Notes: generated from the sequence alone by a model not told the origin. DNA of 6,488 nt from an uncultured Peptostreptococcaceae bacterium (GCA_905236895.1 CAJOQI010000112.1:1-6488), one strand, 5' to 3'; positions 1-6,196 are shown, counted from the stretch's first letter. Program-made: numbers and translations.

Positions 1-722
1 TCATCATTGTCATCCCCGTTGTTTACTGCGCCAAGAAGATTTCCAGCCTTTATTCCTTTCTTACCCGCTGAAAGATTCGCCTCATCATCTTCTTCACGCT
101 CTGATTTTTCCTCGTCCGGGTTTACACCATCCTCAGGGTCATCAGAGGCATTCTCCTTATTATCATCCTCTGCCTCGGCATCCTGTTCTCCGTTACTTGA
201 ATCATTCTGATTCATGATCTCAGGAGTCGTACCCTCCGGGTTCTGCTCATTGGAACTATCCGATCCAGCTCCATCGGTCCCTTCGTGACCGGCTTCATCC
301 GGGTTTACCGGAGTCGTCTGCTCGGCACCATCGGAATCGGAATTATCGGAATCGGCTTCCTCTGATTTCTCAGAATCCGCGTCCGCATTTTTATCCAGAC
401 TCTTTTCCGAATCAGAATCGGCATTAGCTTCCTCTTCACCAGAGTCACCATCCGTCGGAGCCTTAGTGTCATCGGGATTGGATTTCTCCTCCGCAGTCTC
501 CTCCGGTTCTTCCTGGCCGCCGGCAAAATGGCCCTCATCATAATTGAGGTTCAATTCATCCTGACCTTCCTGATTATTCTGTCCTTCCTGATCTTCCTGT
601 TGCACCCCCCCACTGGACTCAGTAACAGCATCATCTGCTCTGACCCAGGTTGGGGTGAAGCTGCTGAAAATCATCAAAAGCGACAGCAGCAATGGTAAAA
701 TTTTTCTACTTTTCCCAGTCAT
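1..722 (-). CDS. Secreted, highly acidic Asp/Glu/Ser/Asn-rich surface protein (C-terminus beyond left edge)
   Basis: Partial gene: the frame is open for 240 codons from the ATG at 722 to the left edge. The start is set by GGAGG at 730-734, seven bases upstream; another ATG at 727 is followed at once by a stop. Residues 1-29 form a signal peptide: basic TGKSRK, hydrophobic core ILPLLLSLLMIF, and probable cleavage after V-R-A29 before DD. About 190 residues of low-complexity sequence follow, rich in D, E, S, N and G, with short echoes such as QEGQ, DSDSEKS and DSDNSDSDG. Near residues 212-235 the composition changes to LSAGKKGIKAGNLL, which may open a folded domain outside the window. The acidic part looks like a disordered stalk between membrane or wall and a distal domain. 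The gene starts 70 bases after the lipoprotein gene with no terminator between, so co-transcription is likely. No function can be assigned; a leucine-rich-repeat, Ig-like or wall-anchored surface protein would fit but is inference. Confidence 0.8.
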   Translation of the reverse strand, partial: MTGKSRKILPLLLSLLMIFSSFTPTWVRADDAVTESSGGVQQEDQEGQNNQEGQDELNLNYDEGHFAGGQEEPEETAEEKSNPDDTKAPTDGDSGEEEANADSDSEKSLDKNADADSEKSEEADSDNSDSDGAEQTTPVNPDEAGHEGTDGAGSDSSNEQNPEGTTPEIMNQNDSSNGEQDAEAEDDNKENASDDPEDGVNPDEEKSEREEDDEANLSAGKKGIKAGNLLGAVNNGDDND

Positions 723-769
723 TACATTTCCTCCTCATAAAACAATGCAATGGCATCTTCCAAATAACT

Positions 770-781
770 TATAGATCTATA
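770..781. repeat. Perfect 12-bp palindrome in the gap between the two surface genes
   Basis: TATAGATCTATA is a perfect inverted repeat in the 70-bp gap between the lipoprotein stop and the start of the acidic secreted protein. It has no T-run and is AT-rich, so it is not a rho-independent terminator. It could be a regulator site or chance in AT-rich DNA. No other copy was noticed in the window. Confidence 0.3.
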
Positions 782-792
782 TATAAAATTCA

Positions 793-2619
793 TTAGAATA
801 AATCTAGCGTTCCTAATTCAACTGTCCATATCCCGAAGGAATAGGGTTGCCCTTCGTTGAATTCCAGCAAATAATAAGAATAGGTGTCATCCTCTATGTG
901 TGTAAATATTTCCGGATTATTCTCTCTAATCTTCTCCCGTTTCGCATCGGTTACTTTTGATGCAAAGAAATCCACCGTTGCCGCATATTCCTTTACTCCG
1001 GTCCAAAGTCTCTCCTCCGAATGATAGGCTTCGTCCTTATCCACCAGGAAGAGAGCCATATTGTCTTCCGCCTCCGTTGTCTGGAAGGTGGTGGAGGGGT
1101 ATCCGGCAATTTTTGTATCCGGATCATAGAACATGAATAATTCTGCAGCTATTGATGCATCCACCGGTTCAAGGCCCAGGTTCATAAGCTGGGCAAGACG
1201 AAATTCATCCGGTATATTCCCGGGATGTCCCTTGTGAATATATCCATATTCATCGCCATAATATGCCATGGTCAGCTTAACATATTCATCCAGAGGGTCT
1301 TCAGTTTCCACCGGTGCCGAAGTCCCCAGAATCATCATGGGAGTCTTACCCTCTTTCCTTATTTTTTCAAAGGCGCTGTCTTCAAATTTATAGAGTTTCT
1401 TCAGGGTTTCTTCATTACCCTTTTCCTGAACTCCCGCCAGGAGATTGTTTATATAGTTGCTTGATACTCTTTCGTCATCCATCACGCGCTGAAGAAATGC
1501 TTCATCCTCTATCAAAAAAGTATCAGATGCGCTTTTCCGAATGACCCACCACTCTGCATCCTCTTCCACATCCAAAATAGCATAGACATACTGGTAGAGG
1601 AAGGTATCCTCCAGATCGCTGATTCCCTCACCATTCCGGAGCCTTTCTTTGATGTCCTTGTATTCCTCAATCAGCCTTTCGTGTTTTTCCTCTGCGTTTT
1701 TTAAATCGCCGTAAACGGACTTGAATGTATCATAAGAAATGGAACTGCCATCGGTGATGAATACCAAGGAATACCGGTCGTCAGCCAAATTAGTTTCATA
1801 TACAAGATCCGGCAGACCTTGATTGAAATGAAAGTCGTTGAAAAAGAAATGGAATTTAGAATTAGGGTTGAGGGAGAGAAGATGTTCCACATATTCCTTA
1901 ATCAGAGGAATTTTGTCACCTAAGGTGTTTATCATATCCTCACTGTTATTTGGAATATACGGGTTCGAGGTCATTGTCCGAGGAAGCTCGTTCCAGTCAT
2001 ACTGGCTGTCCCTGGACAAAGTTACTATAGAAGGAATATAATTTCCCGCCTGATCCTTCAACATGCTGTCGTCACTGAAGTATTTCAGGCTGTACATAAG
2101 TACCGGGAGGCTGGACATCAGGGGCACGATATTGTATTCATCTGCTATTACCGCGATATTTTCCTGCTTTTCTTCCAGCACTTCCTGACCCCTTTTGAAG
2201 GCCATTCTGCACTGCCACTCTCCATAAAAAGGCACATCGAAGGAAGCTTTTCCTTCTTTTATGTCATCCAATGTAAGAGAAATGGTCTGAACCGGTTCAT
2301 CCCGATAGAAGAGGGCTCCGTCAATTTGCAGATTATCAATCCCATCCTCTATATTTTCTATCAAAATTCTGGGGGAATTATCCTCAGCTTGGGCTATATT
2401 CATTTCCAGGGGTTCGCCACTCTCTTCTGTTGCCTCCGATTCAGAAGTTTCGGTTTCTTCTGAGTTTTGGGGTTCAGCGTTCTCTTGCTGACTTTCCGCA
2501 TCGGAAGAGCCTCCCTGCGCAGGCTTTGCCCCGCAAGAGGACAGAGGAAAACATAACAAAAAAAGTATTAAAAGAAAAGATAAACATCGCGTTCTGCGAA
2601 TAGACATTCCGCACTTCAT
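793..2619 (-). CDS. Lipoprotein with Ig-like domain and GT80 (PM0188-type) sialyltransferase-like domain
   Basis: Predicted 608-residue lipoprotein anchored outside the cytoplasmic membrane. Residues 1-28 are a lipoprotein signal peptide (RRTR, then a Leu/Phe-rich core) with lipobox L-S-S-C29. Residues 30-75 are a Ser/Glu/Gln-rich linker. Residues about 80-160 look like an Ig-type beta sandwich with a YGEWQC strand. Residues about 165-535 resemble GT80 sialyltransferases as I recall Pasteurella PmST1 and the Photobacterium enzymes: S170-L-P, the strand before T289-D-G-S (family DDGS; D290 would be the general base), L431-G-T (family TGT), and K463-G-H-P (H465 the catalytic acid). The Photobacterium enzymes also carry a lipoprotein-like leader and an Ig-like domain. 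The ASSLYF segment, whose two serines bind the CMP phosphate, is here A-A-E-L-F (A492, E493). That and an extra C-terminal stretch of about 65 residues suggest another donor or a non-catalytic role. The family match is by eye. The start is discussed under the ribosome-binding site. Confidence 0.72.
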   Translation of the reverse strand: MKCGMSIRRTRCLSFLLILFLLCFPLSSCGAKPAQGGSSDAESQQENAEPQNSEETETSESEATEESGEPLEMNIAQAEDNSPRILIENIEDGIDNLQIDGALFYRDEPVQTISLTLDDIKEGKASFDVPFYGEWQCRMAFKRGQEVLEEKQENIAVIADEYNIVPLMSSLPVLMYSLKYFSDDSMLKDQAGNYIPSIVTLSRDSQYDWNELPRTMTSNPYIPNNSEDMINTLGDKIPLIKEYVEHLLSLNPNSKFHFFFNDFHFNQGLPDLVYETNLADDRYSLVFITDGSSISYDTFKSVYGDLKNAEEKHERLIEEYKDIKERLRNGEGISDLEDTFLYQYVYAILDVEEDAEWWVIRKSASDTFLIEDEAFLQRVMDDERVSSNYINNLLAGVQEKGNEETLKKLYKFEDSAFEKIRKEGKTPMMILGTSAPVETEDPLDEYVKLTMAYYGDEYGYIHKGHPGNIPDEFRLAQLMNLGLEPVDASIAAELFMFYDPDTKIAGYPSTTFQTTEAEDNMALFLVDKDEAYHSEERLWTGVKEYAATVDFFASKVTDAKREKIRENNPEIFTHIEDDTYSYYLLEFNEGQPYSFGIWTVELGTLDLF

Positions 2620-2626
2620 CTGCATT

Positions 2627-2633
2627 CCCCTCT
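2627..2633 (-). promoter_or_regulatory. Ribosome-binding site that sets the lipoprotein start at 2619
   Basis: AGAGGGG on the minus strand lies 7 bases before the ATG at 2619. The frame stays open upstream to ATG 2643, but no purine-rich site precedes that codon, and ATG 2625 is too close to this site. Starting at 2619 also gives a normal-length lipoprotein signal peptide (Cys at 29 rather than 37). Confidence 0.6.
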
Positions 2634-2746
2634 TAATCCGCATTGTATGGCGCCCAATTATTAAGTCTTATAACCATGAAAACCATACCATTGTAATTGT
2701 ACCATCTATGCCCTTTTATCTCAACATAAACATTCTTTTCGCCTTC
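2633..2746 (-). pseudogene. Orphan ORF tail overlapping the end of the parB fragment
   Basis: Shifted one base relative to the ParB frame, an open stretch of 37 codons runs from about 2746 to a TAA at 2635-2633, just inside the upstream part of the lipoprotein frame. It reads EGEKNVYVEIKGHRWYNYNG and then a hydrophobic, Asn/Trp-containing end (MVFMVIRLNNW). It resembles a genuine protein C-terminus more than noise. It has no plausible ATG start or ribosome-binding site, and the frame is closed by a TAA further upstream. It may be the surviving 3' end of a gene joined to parB by deletion, or chance. The family is unknown. Confidence 0.25.
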
Positions 2747-2966
2747 TATGACCAGATATAATTTCGTATCTTTTGTGATACATCTTCCTAACAATTATCG
2801 GTGCCAGAAGACCGTTTTGAGCTATGCTCTCTACTAAATTTTGCATATCTTCATCATCTTTTACCTTGAATGGATGATTCGGAAAAGGGCCGATACTGGA
2901 AAGTGGATTTTCCTGAATGTTTCTGGTCATTTCATCGCCAGAATCCTGATTGCTATTTTTAGCCAT
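2721..2966 (-). pseudogene. parB: Truncated ParB/Spo0J-family partition protein (N-terminal domain only)
   Basis: 81 codons. Residues 20-76 follow the ParB N-terminal domain closely: PLSSIGPFPNHPFKVKDDED, then the LVESIAQNGLLAPIIV helix and strand, then YEIISGHRRR at residues 67-76, the nucleotide-binding GxRR signature. Normal ParB continues for another 150-200 residues with a helix-turn-helix and dimer domain. Here the frame stops five residues later (KECLC), and no other frame downstream continues the ParB pattern. A good ribosome-binding site (AGGAGGG, 2971-2976) precedes the ATG, so a short protein could still be made, but it could not bind parS or dimerise normally. The FPNHPFKV form is typical of ParB-like proteins on clostridial plasmids and integrative elements (from memory). 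No parA is visible. Most likely a relic of a mobile element cut by recombination at about 2730-2745. Confidence 0.75.
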
Positions 2967-2988
2967 AATCCCTCCTAACTAATTTTTT

Positions 2989-3111
2989 CTAAGGATTCAG
3001 ATATACCTGCTTGCCACATAAGAAATGCCACTTGATAAAGCTAACTCCCACACTCTGCGTAGGCTGACCGGCAAAGGTTGAAAGCGGAATCGGCGCAATA
3101 GCCGTGTACAT
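2989..3111 (-). other. Alternative-frame 40-codon ORF under the end of the 98-codon ORF
   Basis: An ATG at 3111 opens 40 codons ending at TAG 2991-2989, one frame away from the 98-codon ORF. The peptide contains MYTAIAPIPLSTFAGQPTQS and then VGVSFIKWHFLCGKQ. Its composition is more protein-like than the overlapping frame, which gives RLLRRFRF and SLRRVWELAL. There is no ribosome-binding site before the ATG, and a TAA closes the frame just upstream. It is probably the true original frame of a gene end now fused out of frame to something else, rather than an independent gene. Confidence 0.3.
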
Positions 3112-3293
3112 ATATAGTCTTTTTTATCACAACGACATTCTGCACCTAACTTCGACTTAATCACTTCACAGAATTTGTTAAACTCATCTAAAAGAGCTTT
3201 TGCACCATTAACTTCTTGACTACCATTTATGTACTCTTTTCCCTTTTTATCCGATAAAAAAGACTGGATCCTCTCTATTGTATTTTTTCCCAT
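2997..3293 (-). CDS. 98-residue hypothetical protein with a suspect, possibly chimeric C-terminus
   Basis: I do not recognise the protein. Residues 1-61 look like an ordinary small soluble protein: a Lys-rich start (MGKNTIERIQSFLSDKKGKE), a helix around ALLDEFNKFCEVIKSKL, and a Cys pair in ECRCDKKDYI. From about residue 63 the sequence becomes Arg-rich (RLLRRFRFQPLPVSLRR) and the DNA is visibly richer in GC than the AT-rich first part, which suggests a junction near 3105-3115. A neighbouring frame reads better over the same bases. A weak AGAGG lies about 9-10 bases before the ATG. It sits between the DUF4143 ATPase and the parB fragment, about 30 bases upstream of the latter. Likely a remnant of a mobile-element gene; expression is doubtful. 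Confidence 0.4.
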   Translation of the reverse strand: MGKNTIERIQSFLSDKKGKEYINGSQEVNGAKALLDEFNKFCEVIKSKLGAECRCDKKDYICTRLLRRFRFQPLPVSLRRVWELALSSGISYVASRYI

Positions 3294-3310
3294 GTTATAT
3301 TGCCTCTTTA

Positions 3311-3418
3311 TTAAACTAAAGTTATATGCGAAAACTCTCTATGCCCGTACTCCATACTTCTTATCAACACTTTTTCTTTCGGTTCTTCCGTAACGATATG
3401 GCAGAGTATCACTCCGTC
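3311..3418 (-). pseudogene. Orphan ORF tail in the gap after the ATPase gene
   Basis: The 123-bp gap between the ATPase and the 98-codon ORF holds an open frame of 35 codons ending at TAA 3313-3311. It reads DGVILCHIVTEEPKEKVLIR and then SMEYGHREFSHITLV, which looks like a real protein end. It overlaps the ATPase stop by two bases; a TAG closes the frame just upstream, and there is no ATG with a ribosome-binding site. A GTG at codon 3 is possible but has no good site. Probably the 3' relic of a lost gene; the family is unknown. No terminator hairpin was found in this gap. Confidence 0.25.
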
Positions 3419-4673
3419 AAACTACAAACTTCGCGTAGGGTATTACTTCTATTACCCCTACATCCATTTTGATTAGATCTTCCTCACTATGCGTCACTAT
3501 CACCAGCCTCAAGCCTGGGTTCTCTTTAGCCAGTTTGAGCAAATTGCTAATCTCTCTTTCTCGTGCATCGCCATCAAGAGAGTATGCAACTTGGACTGCC
3601 AGATTCTCCTCTGGAATATAGAAATCCACATCAATCCCGGTCTTGGCGGACTTTATATAATAAAGCTTGTCCCCATAAATATTATGGAGATGAATCGCTA
3701 CCAAGTTTTCCAAAAGTGCAGATTTAGCATCCGTTAAAAAGAGATTCAGTAGTCCGTTATCTCCAAAATAGTATTTCGGATTGCTTTCTTTATCCACAAA
3801 TGCCGCATAGTAATTTTTGATATCAAAAATAAGATATGCGTTCTTAATATGATTAACATACTCAATCACGGTGTCTTTGCTTATCGAGACACCAATAGTC
3901 TTAAGAGAGTTGTGAAGTTTAGTAAATGAGATTTCATTTTTAACAGACTCCGCGATCTTCTTTACCAAAAGTCTAAGGGCGGTTTCGTTTCTTATCTCAT
4001 TTCTCGCAGCGACGTCCCCAAGAATCACCTTTTGATAAACGTTGGAAACATAGCCTCTCTTATCTCTAAGATCAACCGTCTCGGGATAGCCGCCATAAGT
4101 GTAGTATTCGTCAAAAAGTCTCAGCAATTTGCCTCGCTTGGATGTTTTACTCCAAACATCATCTGTGATGTTGACACCTTTCGCTCTTAAAAATTCCTCA
4201 AAACTATATGTGCTCACATATTGCGGAATATAGCGACCACCCAATGTTCCGCTTATCTCTCGGCTCAGCACCTTGGCATTGCTACCTGTAATGCGGACGA
4301 AGGCTTTTTCATCTGCCAGTCTTCTTGCAAACTTCTCCCATCCATCGATGTTTTGAATTTCGTCAAAAAAGAAATATGCCTTTTTTTCAGTCAGCATATT
4401 CTTTACAAGCAAAATATCATTGAAATCATCTACGGTAAATTCCGACAGCCTCTCGTCCTCAAAATTTATATATATAATCTGACTCCAATCGACGCCATTT
4501 GCAATCAAATCAAGCACGGTCTGATATAATACTGTACTTTTCCCCGCGCGCCTTAAACCAACCAGAACATAGTTTAGTTTGTCCTCAAACTTAAATTTTC
4601 GATCAATTATCTCAGAGGATTTAATTACCTCGTGTTGATCTAGGATAACACTCTTTAATATGTCTTGATTCAT
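3417..4673 (-). CDS. AAA-family ATPase with C-terminal DUF4143 domain
   Basis: 418 residues, full length for the AAA_14/DUF4143 family. Walker A is GLRRAGKST at 39-47 and Walker B is YFFFDEIQN at 100-108 (D104, E105). The family's sensor segment RITGSNAKVLSREI is at 127-140, and GGYPE at 194-198. Residues about 229-285 look like a winged-helix region. The C-terminal part (320-364) has the DUF4143 nuclease-like fold: E322 in LENLVAIHL and D348-V-D350-F, but AVQVAY where an E-x-K is expected, so nuclease activity is doubtful. Proteins of this family are cytoplasmic ATPases, common beside defence or toxin genes and on mobile elements; their substrate is generally unknown. AGGAGG at 4682-4687, eight bases before the ATG, supports the start. 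It begins 26 bases after hipA in the same direction, yet also appears to have its own promoter. Any role with HipA is inferred from position only. Confidence 0.9.
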   Translation of the reverse strand: MNQDILKSVILDQHEVIKSSEIIDRKFKFEDKLNYVLVGLRRAGKSTVLYQTVLDLIANGVDWSQIIYINFEDERLSEFTVDDFNDILLVKNMLTEKKAYFFFDEIQNIDGWEKFARRLADEKAFVRITGSNAKVLSREISGTLGGRYIPQYVSTYSFEEFLRAKGVNITDDVWSKTSKRGKLLRLFDEYYTYGGYPETVDLRDKRGYVSNVYQKVILGDVAARNEIRNETALRLLVKKIAESVKNEISFTKLHNSLKTIGVSISKDTVIEYVNHIKNAYLIFDIKNYYAAFVDKESNPKYYFGDNGLLNLFLTDAKSALLENLVAIHLHNIYGDKLYYIKSAKTGIDVDFYIPEENLAVQVAYSLDGDAREREISNLLKLAKENPGLRLVIVTHSEEDLIKMDVGVIEVIPYAKFVV

Positions 4674-4686
4674 AGTCGATTCCTCC

Positions 4687-4705
4687 TGTCGACTATATTC
4701 TACAA
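4687..4705. promoter_or_regulatory. Second operator-like near-palindrome, over the -10 of the ATPase promoter
   Basis: TGTCGACTATATTCTACAA (plus strand) differs by one base from the perfect-armed site at 4719-4738 and lies 33 bp from it, about three helical turns. It covers the predicted -10 and start point, between hipA and the ATPase ribosome-binding site. A third fragment of the same theme (TCGACTAT, minus strand) sits at the ATPase start codon. Confidence 0.45.
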
Positions 4706-4725
4706 TATTATTGTGTTTTTGTCGA
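4697..4725 (-). promoter_or_regulatory. Predicted sigma-70 type promoter of the DUF4143 ATPase
   Basis: On the minus strand: -35 TCGACA (4720-4725, five of six consensus bases), a 17-base spacer, and -10 TAGAAT (4697-4702, five of six). The start point would fall near 4690, giving a short leader of about 17 bases that still includes AGGAGG. The -35 lies inside the last codons of hipA. Confidence 0.5.
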
Positions 4726-5971
4726 CTATATTCGACAACTCTCTCGCCGCCATAAACCCTGCACCCTCAAGTTCTCCTGCGACCTCCTTAAGCGCAGCAG
4801 GGAGTCTCTCCGACATATCGACTATCCTATCTGTCGCAAAGCCTCGACCAATTCCTATATCGGCTGCAGCGCGCTCCCAAGCGGACTTATCAATCTCCCG
4901 CCTTGGATATACGCCGCCAATATTAAATGCCATAGCTTTGGTGCTTCCGGGGTAGATAACCGTGCTTATTAGGTCATAAGCCGGGGCGAGTCTAACTGAC
5001 TTTAGATCCGCAGAATAGATTAGCGACATGTTCTTGATGTGGTTGTCTGTGTTTCCGATGAGCCAGTTGAAGGTGGTGATGTCCCACAGCTTAAACAAGT
5101 CCTCTGCAGCGTCCGCTGAGTTTTCTCTTATCAATTCTCCAACCTTTGCAAAGTGATTATCGCCGGTCTTTTCGTATTTGTTTGATGACGCTATCCCAAG
5201 GGCTTGGGCAAGATCCTCTTGGTGGCGTCTAAGGGGGCACTTAAGCCCTGCAACTTTCCTATCGCTAAACTCCTCCCTATCGTATCGCGACGTGGCGAAG
5301 AGTATATCTCCGTCACTTCCATCACCGGTATTAATGATAAAACTCTCAACGGCATCTATTCCAAGTTTTGCTGCGGTCCCGAGAACCAACTGTTCATTAA
5401 TAACTATGTCGTTTAACCTAACGTGGCTTTGCTTGACTATATGGGTGCTCGGCGCATCTCCGATTGGTAGATACCACTTGCCTTTTGGCGCATCATAATA
5501 GAGTCCGACTTTTCCGCTGGCTCCTGCAAGAGATAGATGAGATTCTGTCACCAACTCTGCAGCTTCTCCTGCGCCTTCTTCTGCAAGGGCTTTCATTTTC
5601 TTGGGCGTAAGCTTTTGATAGTCCGCCTCTACAGGCTCACGCCCCTCTTCAACAACCTGAATTGCTCCCAAGCACTCACTTCCAAGAACAGATAGAATCG
5701 AAATATAGTCGCTCTCATCCACCTGGAGCCACTGAGCAACGCTTCGCCTTGTAAAACCCTCTGGCAAGAGCCCCTCAAAGAATACCTTCGTTCGCTCCAC
5801 GGAGAATGGCTCTTCCTGAAGCGGTAGATTCAGCGATATAGGACAGGCGCCATCTCTATCTAAATAATCTACGCCATATGAAAAACAAGCATCATGAGCA
5901 CCATCCCCTCGGATGGCTCCAACGAATACTTGCCTACCTTCAATTTCTATATATATCCCCAGCGTTCGCAT
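4700..5971 (-). CDS. hipA: HipA-family serine/threonine kinase toxin
   Basis: 423 residues, full length (E. coli HipA is about 440). HipA kinases phosphorylate a cytoplasmic target (glutamyl-tRNA synthetase in E. coli), halt translation and induce dormancy; the target here is unknown. The N-terminal subdomain (1-107) ends in the family pattern LGSECLGAIQV. S147 in SLAGASGK matches the autophosphorylated loop serine (S150 in E. coli). K180 in STHIVKQ matches the ATP-binding lysine. D309 in GNTDNHIKN is the catalytic Asp with N314 as metal ligand, and D333 in LAPAYDL is the DFG-like Asp. All catalytic residues are intact, so the kinase is probably active. The ATG follows the hipB stop by 7 bases, with AGGTGAG just upstream, indicating translational coupling. 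The last codons double as the promoter/operator region of the ATPase gene. No frameshift or internal stop is seen. Confidence 0.93.
   Translation of the reverse strand: MRTLGIYIEIEGRQVFVGAIRGDGAHDACFSYGVDYLDRDGACPISLNLPLQEEPFSVERTKVFFEGLLPEGFTRRSVAQWLQVDESDYISILSVLGSECLGAIQVVEEGREPVEADYQKLTPKKMKALAEEGAGEAAELVTESHLSLAGASGKVGLYYDAPKGKWYLPIGDAPSTHIVKQSHVRLNDIVINEQLVLGTAAKLGIDAVESFIINTGDGSDGDILFATSRYDREEFSDRKVAGLKCPLRRHQEDLAQALGIASSNKYEKTGDNHFAKVGELIRENSADAAEDLFKLWDITTFNWLIGNTDNHIKNMSLIYSADLKSVRLAPAYDLISTVIYPGSTKAMAFNIGGVYPRREIDKSAWERAAADIGIGRGFATDRIVDMSERLPAALKEVAGELEGAGFMAARELSNIVDKNTIIL
4719..4738. promoter_or_regulatory. 20-bp operator-like palindrome over the -35 of the ATPase promoter
   Basis: On the minus strand TTGTCGAATATAGTCGACAA has perfect 7-bp arms (TTGTCGA / TCGACAA) around ATATAG. 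It is embedded in hipA codons near the C-terminus and overlaps the predicted -35. With the copy 33 bp downstream it has the layout of a repressor-controlled promoter. The binding protein is unknown; the core differs from the CGTACG sites at the hipB promoter. Confidence 0.55.
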
Positions 5972-5978
5972 AGCTCAC

Positions 5979-6188
5979 CTATCTCGGTTCCAAATAGATA
6001 TTCATACTAAGCATGCTGGCAACATAAAAAGCCTTATCCAGCTCCGCTGTCCGCTTGCCTCTCTCCAGATCCGAGAGAAAGCTGACGCTTAGCCCTGTCA
6101 TTTCTGAAAAATGCTGCTGGGTGTAACCCAGTTCTTTTCGCCTATCTCTAATGGCCTGACCAAAGGATGCGCTGTCTGTTATCTTCAT
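5979..6188 (-). CDS. hipB: HipB-family Xre-type HTH antitoxin and autorepressor
   Basis: 69 residues, somewhat shorter than E. coli HipB (88). The Xre/Cro helix-turn-helix lies at residues about 9-46: FGQAIRDRRKELGYTQQHFS, then the recognition segment TGLSVSFLSDLERGKR. The C-terminal strand is NIYLEP, the usual dimerising beta-strand position in HipB. HipB binds HipA, holds the kinase inactive and represses its own promoter. GAGGAG (6193-6198) precedes the ATG by 4 bases. The stop TAG is 7 bases before hipA ATG, so the two are one operon. The upstream region holds a strong promoter and three CGTACG-centred palindromes that fit autoregulation; that HipB binds them is inference. Confidence 0.9.
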   Translation of the reverse strand: MKITDSASFGQAIRDRRKELGYTQQHFSEMTGLSVSFLSDLERGKRTAELDKAFYVASMLSMNIYLEPR

Positions 6189-6196
6189 ATAGCTCC

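Noticed and set aside
7..541. Plus-strand Ser/Phe-rich ORF (7-210) and minus-strand Arg-rich ORF (305-541)
   Set aside because: Both are shadows of the acidic secreted protein; their biased composition simply mirrors its Asp/Glu/Ser codons.
1225..2041. Four ORFs of 63-79 codons inside the lipoprotein gene on either strand
   Set aside because: They have no ribosome-binding sites, resemble no protein family, and overlap a long gene with recognisable domains.
3294..3416. Terminator after the ATPase gene
   Set aside because: Only a 3-bp stem (CGG-AAGAA-CCG) was found with no T-tract.
3489..4529. Plus-strand ORFs of 82 and 102 codons opposite the ATPase
   Set aside because: Antisense shadows of conserved DUF4143 and Walker-motif sequence, with no ribosome-binding site.
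4665..5498. Plus-strand ORFs of 70-106 codons opposite hipA
   Set aside because: Antisense shadows of a fully conserved HipA coding sequence.
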